Positions 6,586 through 10,622 of a DNA stretch of 10,622 nt are shown piece by piece; positions within the stretch are counted from its first letter, which is position 1; the number at the start of each line of letters is the position of its first letter. The notes under the pieces are model-generated. The model was not told where the DNA came from, made no database searches, and saw nothing but the letters and a program-made list of their open reading frames with translations. The translations under genes and the position numbers were made by a program. This DNA comes from JBBRRP01 sp964609655 (GTDB taxonomy: Bacteria > Myxococcota_A > Polyangia > Polyangiales > Polyangiaceae). Where the stretch lies: positions 1-10,622 of the forward strand of contig CAZSUA010000194.1 of the NCBI GenBank assembly GCA_964609655.1, written 5' to 3'.

Positions 6586-7107
6586 TCAGTGCGCAGGGGG
6601 CGCAGGCGTACCCTTCCCCGCTTCTGATTTGCCTACCTCTGACTTGCTAGCTTCTGATTTGGCAATGATTCGAAACTTGAGTTCGCGGGGCTCACCCGCG
6701 CGCTGATAGCTCACAATCAGCTCTTTCGCCTGCTTCAACGCTTGGAAGGCGTCGTACGCTTGAGTCTCGCGTTCAATGGGCATGCCATTAACAGCTGTCA
6801 CAACATCGCCCCTCTGAATATCCACGCCTTGCCAGAATTCTTCTGGAGCCAGATTAACGATCTGAAACCCCCGAAATGTTCCATCCTCTAACTTGGGCTG
6901 GACCTCGACATGTTGAAGGAAGCGACCCAATCCCGAGTCAACCGCGTGCAGCAGCTCGTCGCGCCAAAGCGCTCCCGCCGGAGGAGGCAGCGCTGGACCT
7001 TGCGACGCCGCCGGACGCTCCGAGTGGAGCACCCGGGGTGGAGGCGCCGGGGCCGAAGCACAGCCGAAAGCCAAGACTGCTGCAATGATCAGGAGAGGGT
7101 CGCGCAC
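6586..7107 (-). CDS. PDZ-domain lipoprotein, GspC-like C-terminal domain
   Basis: A 173-residue predicted lipoprotein. From GTG 7107 the N-terminus is MRDPLLIIAAVLAFGC, with C16 as the likely lipidated residue, and GGAG lies 11 bases upstream. An in-frame GTG at 7176 would bury this signal behind 23 polar residues, so I reject it. A Pro-rich linker (about 18-46) leads to a helical stretch and then a PDZ-like domain (about 78-148) with GFQIVNLAP, the RGDVVTAVNGMPIE core (PDZ-type GD...NG) and a final LKFRI strand. This arrangement resembles the PDZ part of type II secretion GspC proteins, but no other secretion genes are nearby. The C-terminus carries three KSE repeats and a Pro/Ala tail. It is probably anchored in the envelope and binds peptides or protein partners. 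It ends the response regulator-pan-tmk cluster after a 79-base gap, so cotranscription is likely but not certain. Confidence 0.75.
   Translation of the reverse strand: MRDPLLIIAAVLAFGCASAPAPPPRVLHSERPAASQGPALPPPAGALWRDELLHAVDSGLGRFLQHVEVQPKLEDGTFRGFQIVNLAPEEFWQGVDIQRGDVVTAVNGMPIERETQAYDAFQALKQAKELIVSYQRAGEPRELKFRIIAKSEASKSEVGKSEAGKGTPAPPAH
6621..6665 (-). repeat. Three 15-bp tandem repeats encoding KSE units
   Basis: Imperfect 15-bp units at 6621-6635, 6636-6650 and 6651-6665 (CTTCTGATTT on the plus strand in the first and third, CCTCTGACTT in the second) encode KSEAS, KSEVG and KSEAG near the C-terminus of the PDZ lipoprotein. The units are in frame, so copy number could change without breaking the gene. 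Confidence 0.8.
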
Positions 7108-7186
7108 GCTGCGAGTATCTCCGAGCCCTCGCTTCAGAGCAAAACAATTGCGTCGAGCTCGCCACGTGCCTGGCACTACGGAGCGC

Positions 7187-7846
7187 TCAAAGCGCTAGCT
7201 CGGGTAGCTCCCGAGATACCGCGGAGACAATTCGCGCGGTGACTTCCGTTTCGGAGCCCTCCGCCGAAACCTGAAGCACGTGGTCTCCCGGCGCAAAGCG
7301 CTCCGCCCTGCCATACGCCTCGGCGAGGCGGGCTTGAAACTCGCTCACTTCAAACAGCTCCCGCTCACCGCCACGTGACTCACGGCGCATTTCGGCCGCT
7401 ACCGCGGAGATCTGCAGCACCACGGTCAAATCAGGCGCGAGCGATCGAGCGTTCAGGCTTTGGACCCAGGCGAGAGCTTCCGCTTCGCTGCTCGCTGTCA
7501 GTGATTGATAGATGTAGCTCGACAGCCGATACCTGTCGCTCACCACGACGTGCCCTGCGGCAAGTGCCGGCAGCACGGTGCTCTCCAAGTGATCCATCCG
7601 ATCCGCGGCAAACAACAGGGCCAGTGCCGGCCAACCGAGCGCGTGCGGGGACGCACCATCTTCCGCGAGCAAGCGATGCTGAAGCGCTTGCCGGATCAGT
7701 TGCCCGACGGGGCCCCTACTGGGTTCGAAGGTTCGCGTCGGCGTGTGCCCGTGGCGCTCCAAGAAGGCACACAAATGACCCGCTTGAGTGGTGGTGCCCG
7801 AGCCATCCAGGCCTTCCAGCACGATGAAGGTGCCGCGAGTCGGCAT
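7187..7846 (-). CDS. tmk: Thymidylate (dTMP) kinase with variant P-loop
   Basis: Phosphorylates dTMP to dTDP using ATP, an essential step of dTTP supply in the cytosol. The protein is 219 residues, normal for the family. Features are the P-loop region EGLDGSGTTTQ (11-21), a dTMP-binding EPSRGPVG in place of the usual EPGGTP-type loop (41-48), FAADR (79-83), the DRY motif (104-106), and an Arg-rich LID (about R154, R155, R158, R162). The Walker-A position normally held by Lys (GxxxxGK[ST]) is T18, encoded ACC. The start ATG shares its A with the panC stop (TGATG at 7848-7844), so translation is coupled, and GGAG lies 10 bases upstream. An open extension to 7948 lies within panC and is rejected. 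The family is clear. The missing Lys raises the question of how ATP phosphates are held. Confidence 0.93.
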   Translation of the reverse strand: MPTRGTFIVLEGLDGSGTTTQAGHLCAFLERHGHTPTRTFEPSRGPVGQLIRQALQHRLLAEDGASPHALGWPALALLFAADRMDHLESTVLPALAAGHVVVSDRYRLSSYIYQSLTASSEAEALAWVQSLNARSLAPDLTVVLQISAVAAEMRRESRGGERELFEVSEFQARLAEAYGRAERFAPGDHVLQVSAEGSETEVTARIVSAVSRELPELAL

Positions 7847-8736
7847 CACCCGCGGGCTCCGGGGACGATGGGAGGAGCATCCAGCCCGAGGACGACATTG
7901 TCGATCAGCCGTGTTTTCCCAGAGAAGACAGCGATCGCCAGCACGCACACCTGGGGCAGCTCGGCTTCGTCAGCGTACGGCACCAGCGTCTCGGGGTGCA
8001 CAAAACTCACATATTCGACACGCAACTCGGCCTCGGTGAAGGCCGCCACCACACGCTCTCGCAAAACACCTGAGTGGCGTTGCCCCGCACGATGTTCCGC
8101 TACCGCCAGCGATAGAGCCTTGGGGATCGCTAACGCGCGCACTCGCTCCTCGCTCGAGAGATAGGCATTCCGAGAACTCAACGCCAAACCGTCCACTTCG
8201 CGAACGATCGGATGGCCAACAACACGCACAGGCAAGTGGAGATCGAGCACCAGGCGCTCAATGACCTTCAGCTGCTGATAATCTTTGCGACCGAAAATGG
8301 CCACACACCGCCCTGCGAGCGCCAACAGCTTCGTGACCACCGTCGCGACACCGTCGAAATGCCCGGGGCGGAACGGCCCACACAGATGCTCTGTCAAGCC
8401 GCTCACTTGAACGCGCGTCGCATCACCCGGCAGGTACATATCCTCAACGTTCGGCGTAAAAATCACGCTTGCCCCAGCAGCTTCACACTTCCGGAAATCC
8501 CCCGCCAGATCGCGCGGATAGCGTTGAAAATCTTCGTTTGGCCCAAATTGAGTAGGATTCACGAAGATTGTGACCACCACGAGCGTTGCGTGCTGGGCGG
8601 CTTCCCTCACGAGCGCCATATGCCCTTCGTGCAAAGCACCCATGGTGGGAACAAGCCCAAGCGTTTGTCCCTTGGCTCTGAGCTCCTCGCAATAAGCTTG
8701 GAACTCCGCGGCTGAGCTAATACTCCGAGCCTTCAT
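7846..8736 (-). CDS. panC: Pantothenate synthetase
   Basis: Joins pantoate and beta-alanine with ATP, through pantoyl-adenylate, to give pantothenate for CoA synthesis in the cytosol. It is 296 residues, a usual family length. The nucleotidyltransferase HIGH-like motif is PTMGALHEGH (30-39, H36 and H39). VNPTQF (59-64), FGRKDYQQL (148-156) and the KMSKS-equivalent LSSRN (186-190) are all present, so it should be active. ATG 8736 overlaps the panB stop as ATGA, and its own TGA overlaps the tmk start by one base. No panD (aspartate decarboxylase, source of beta-alanine) is seen in the window. Confidence 0.97.
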   Translation of the reverse strand: MKARSISSAAEFQAYCEELRAKGQTLGLVPTMGALHEGHMALVREAAQHATLVVVTIFVNPTQFGPNEDFQRYPRDLAGDFRKCEAAGASVIFTPNVEDMYLPGDATRVQVSGLTEHLCGPFRPGHFDGVATVVTKLLALAGRCVAIFGRKDYQQLKVIERLVLDLHLPVRVVGHPIVREVDGLALSSRNAYLSSEERVRALAIPKALSLAVAEHRAGQRHSGVLRERVVAAFTEAELRVEYVSFVHPETLVPYADEAELPQVCVLAIAVFSGKTRLIDNVVLGLDAPPIVPGARG

Positions 8737-9638
8737 GCGTCTTCGTCTGCTTTCGGCCCGTAACCCTCGGGCAACTTCTCTTTTGCCACGACGGGCTCGG
8801 TGCCACTCAGCTCACCGAGCACGCCCAAAGGGGCACGAAATGTGTGCTCTTCGGCTGGGAATTGGCCACTTTCTACCTCGCGCACATAGGCCCGGGTGGC
8901 TTCGACAATCTGCTCTCCCAAAGCGGCAAAGCGCTTCACAAATTTGGGCTGCAGCTCACGATACATCCCAAGGAAATCGTAACACACCAATACCTGGCCG
9001 TCGCAGGCGGGCCCAGCCCCAATGCCAATCGTAGGGATGCTCAAAGTTGCCGTGATCTTCTGCGCTAGCTCGGCGGGAATACCCTCCAAAACGATGCTGT
9101 ACGCACCTGCTTGCTCGATCGCCTGCGCATCCGCCAACAGGCGCGCCGCCTCGGGAGCGGACTTGCCTTGAACACGAAAGCCCCCCATGGCGTGAATCGA
9201 CTGAGGCGTTAATCCAATGTGTCCCATCACCGGAATACCGCAGGCCACAATGCTCCGCACCTGTTCGGCGACTGCCTGCCCACCTTCTAGCTTCACCGCT
9301 TCGCAAGCGCCCTCCTTCAGCAAGCGCCCTGCATTGTGCACCGCTTGTTCGGGGCTCTTCTGGTAGCTCATGAACGGCAGATCGCCGACCACGTGTGCGC
9401 GTAGAGTGCCCCGCGCCACGGCGCGGCCGTGATAACAAATCTCGTCGACCGTGACTGGCAGAGTGTTGGAAAGCCCTTGCACCACCATCCCCAACGAATC
9501 CCCAACGAGAAGAATGTCGACGCCTCCGGCATCCAGCAAGCGCGCCATGGTGGCGTCGTAGGCAGTTACCGCCGCAATCTTTGGCCCCGCGCCCTTCCGT
9601 TTTCGAAGTTCGAGGGCGGTTAGCTTCTTAGGGGGCAT
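8733..9638 (-). CDS. panB: Ketopantoate hydroxymethyltransferase
   Basis: 3-methyl-2-oxobutanoate hydroxymethyltransferase adds a hydroxymethyl group from 5,10-methylene-tetrahydrofolate to 2-oxoisovalerate, giving ketopantoate, the first committed step to pantothenate. The 301-residue TIM-barrel protein keeps the metal ligands D47 (GDSLG), D86 (GDLPFM) and E118 (KLEGG), and the catalytic E185 (LEGIP). HIGLTPQS (140-147) and IGIGAGPACDGQVLV also match the family. The C-terminus is about 25-35 residues longer than the core, with an acidic end (KADEDA). The start ATG at 9638 lies 12 bases after the response regulator stop, and its stop overlaps panC by 4 bases. Ketopantoate reductase (panE) is not in the window. 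Confidence 0.97.
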   Translation of the reverse strand: MPPKKLTALELRKRKGAGPKIAAVTAYDATMARLLDAGGVDILLVGDSLGMVVQGLSNTLPVTVDEICYHGRAVARGTLRAHVVGDLPFMSYQKSPEQAVHNAGRLLKEGACEAVKLEGGQAVAEQVRSIVACGIPVMGHIGLTPQSIHAMGGFRVQGKSAPEAARLLADAQAIEQAGAYSIVLEGIPAELAQKITATLSIPTIGIGAGPACDGQVLVCYDFLGMYRELQPKFVKRFAALGEQIVEATRAYVREVESGQFPAEEHTFRAPLGVLGELSGTEPVVAKEKLPEGYGPKADEDA

Positions 9639-9650
9639 GGACGGATGAAA

Positions 9651-10097
9651 TCAGCCGTCGACCTTGCGGCGCAAGCCCGAAAATTTCCGCACTGAAGCCG
9701 CGCCTGTGTCGCGAGCGCCGCCCGTGTCTCCCACGGCGTGCTCTTGAGCCACCACTGCCAGCACTTCTCCAACCGCAGTCGTTAGACTCTCGGTTCCAAG
9801 ATCTTTCTCGACAATCCGGCCAAACTCCAACGCCGCCGCGCGGAGCGCGGCATCGCGCGAAGCCGTAAAGAACACCACTTGCTTCGTGCGCCCTCGTTCG
9901 AAGAGCCATGCTGCTAACTCGACGCCATCCCCATCCGGCAATTCCAGATCCAACACTGCGAGATCGAACGGGCCCTCAAACTCCTTCGCGCGCGCCAGAT
10001 TGCCAGCCCGTTCGACGTCGTGCCCCAGACGTTTCAAGCCGATGGCCACCACTTTCGCCAAGGGCGGATAATCCTCCACGAGAAGTACGCGACTCAT
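9651..10097 (-). CDS. Single-domain response regulator (CheY-like)
   Basis: A 148-residue receiver-domain protein. From ATG 10097 it begins MSRVLLVEDY with the acidic pair E8 and D9. The phosphoacceptor is D50 in LAVLDLELPDGDG, the conserved Thr is T78 in FFTAS, and the conserved Lys is K98 in IVEKDL, so the phosphorelay residues are complete. After the domain (about 1-115) comes a short tail with basic residues (VRKFSGLRRKVDG) but no DNA-binding domain, so it likely acts through protein contacts or phosphotransfer. No histidine kinase is adjacent. An open extension to 10199 lies in the intergenic region and lacks receiver motifs, so it is rejected. It is the first gene of the cluster continuing into panB 12 bases later. 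Its link to pantothenate or dTTP synthesis is unknown. Confidence 0.88.
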   Translation of the reverse strand: MSRVLLVEDYPPLAKVVAIGLKRLGHDVERAGNLARAKEFEGPFDLAVLDLELPDGDGVELAAWLFERGRTKQVVFFTASRDAALRAAALEFGRIVEKDLGTESLTTAVGEVLAVVAQEHAVGDTGGARDTGAASVRKFSGLRRKVDG

Positions 10098-10204
10098 CTG
10101 GTGCACTCTAGTCACAGCGCACGGCCCGCGCCAGGGGTCGCTTGCCTGGAATCGGTAGCCGATGTACAGCCCCAGCGTTCCGAGTACCCGGCACCCCAAC
10201 AGCT
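10098..10204. promoter_or_regulatory. Divergent region between the response regulator and the DUF1415 gene
   Basis: This 107-base divergent gap should hold promoters for both directions. An inverted repeat, ATCGG-TAG-CCGAT (10151-10163), sits mid-region and is a candidate operator. A weak plus-strand pair, TTGCCT (10142-10147) and TACAGC (10165-10170) with 17-base spacing, is possible but poor at the -10. Nothing is convincing for the minus strand. Confidence 0.3.
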
Positions 10205-10622
10205 ATGTTGCCTCAAGCGGAAGAGCCACTGAAAGCTGAAGCGCTGAGGCTCTACAGGCGCTACCGCGACGAGATCGTGCTTGAGTTCGGCCTCTGCCCC
10301 TGGGCTGAACGGGCGCTCAACCTCGGCCAGGTCACGGAACGCGTGGTCTTGGGCGGCCCCGAAACCGCACTCCAATCCGCCACCGGCCTGGTCCCTGAAC
10401 TGGTGCGGTCTGACGCCATAGACGTCGCCCTGCTGATTTTCCCCGAGTTGGAGCTGGCTAGAGCGAATTTCGACCGTTTTGCTCAACAATTGCGCAACAC
10501 CCTGGAAGGGACGGACTACGGCGCTGTTTTTGCCTTGGCAGCGTTTCACCCGGTGGCAGAACCCAACCGCGGGACGAGTGAACGCTTCATTCCTTTCCTG
10601 AGGCGAACGCCCGATCCCACGC
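10205..10622 (+). CDS. DUF1415 family protein, 3' end cut by the window
   Basis: An open frame from ATG 10205 runs off the right edge, giving 139 residues without a stop. It matches the DUF1415 family pattern: FGLCPWAERAL (about 28-38, C31-P-W33, where the family has GLNLCPFA), the strand IDVALLIFP (72-80), an AFHP near 113-116 (the family has FHPD), and RRTPDPT at 133-139, equivalent to the family's NRSPYPT. The remaining 3' part should be about 40-60 residues. The function of DUF1415 proteins is not established, and the conserved Cys may matter for it. The gene is divergent from the response regulator. The chosen ATG has no clear Shine-Dalgarno, but the N-terminal length fits the family. 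Confidence 0.85.
   Translation, partial: MLPQAEEPLKAEALRLYRRYRDEIVLEFGLCPWAERALNLGQVTERVVLGGPETALQSATGLVPELVRSDAIDVALLIFPELELARANFDRFAQQLRNTLEGTDYGAVFALAAFHPVAEPNRGTSERFIPFLRRTPDPT

Noticed and set aside
8956..9438. Minus-strand open frame within panB in another frame
   Set aside because: panB in its own frame has every metal and catalytic residue. This one is Arg/Gly/Ser-rich noise.
10112..10549. Minus-strand open frame of 145 codons near the right edge
   Set aside because: It is antisense to the DUF1415 gene, whose conserved motifs are on the plus strand.

Overview
The window looks like chromosomal DNA of a myxobacterium-like organism (Myxococcota, probably the Polyangia side). The clues are GC-rich coding with dense, overlapping minus-strand operons, a Cys-rich lipoprotein ending in a Gly/Ala/Ser-rich tail, and several short lipoprotein-type signal sequences. 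This is inferred from style. There is no rRNA or other phylogenetic marker, and no tRNA, CRISPR array, insertion sequence or phage gene was seen.

Layout, left to right. (a) 1-232: no recognisable gene. (b) 233-916, minus: a two-gene toxin-antitoxin-like module, DUF433 (antitoxin side) followed by a DUF5615 PIN-like protein, with clustered palindromes upstream at about 1016-1077. (c) 1144-1338, plus: a doubtful small membrane or lipoprotein ORF that converges on lpdA. (d) 1335-4366, minus: a tight three-gene operon of Cys-rich lipoprotein, HEAT-repeat protein and dihydrolipoyl dehydrogenase (lpdA). (e) 4491-5333, plus: a second, unrecognised lipoprotein, divergent from the first. (f) 5418-6554, plus: an alpha/beta-hydrolase (lipase-like) with a possible promoter just upstream. 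(g) 6586-10097, minus: a five-gene cluster of single-domain response regulator, panB, panC, tmk and PDZ-domain lipoprotein. panB/panC and panC/tmk are joined by stop/start overlaps. (h) 10205 to the right edge, plus: the 5' part of a DUF1415 gene, cut by the window end and divergent from the response regulator.

How the genes work together. PanB and PanC make pantoate and then pantothenate, the CoA precursor. Tmk makes dTDP for DNA synthesis. LpdA is the E3 flavoenzyme of 2-oxoacid dehydrogenase or glycine cleavage complexes, but no E1 or E2 gene is nearby. Placing a response regulator at the head of the panBC-tmk cluster suggests shared expression rather than a shared pathway. The oddest molecular feature is the thymidylate kinase P-loop, where the usual Walker-A lysine is a threonine. 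Nothing here is a convincing wholly new system. The best leads are that P-loop, the regulator-led pan/tmk operon, and the Cys-rich lipoprotein/HEAT/Lpd operon.
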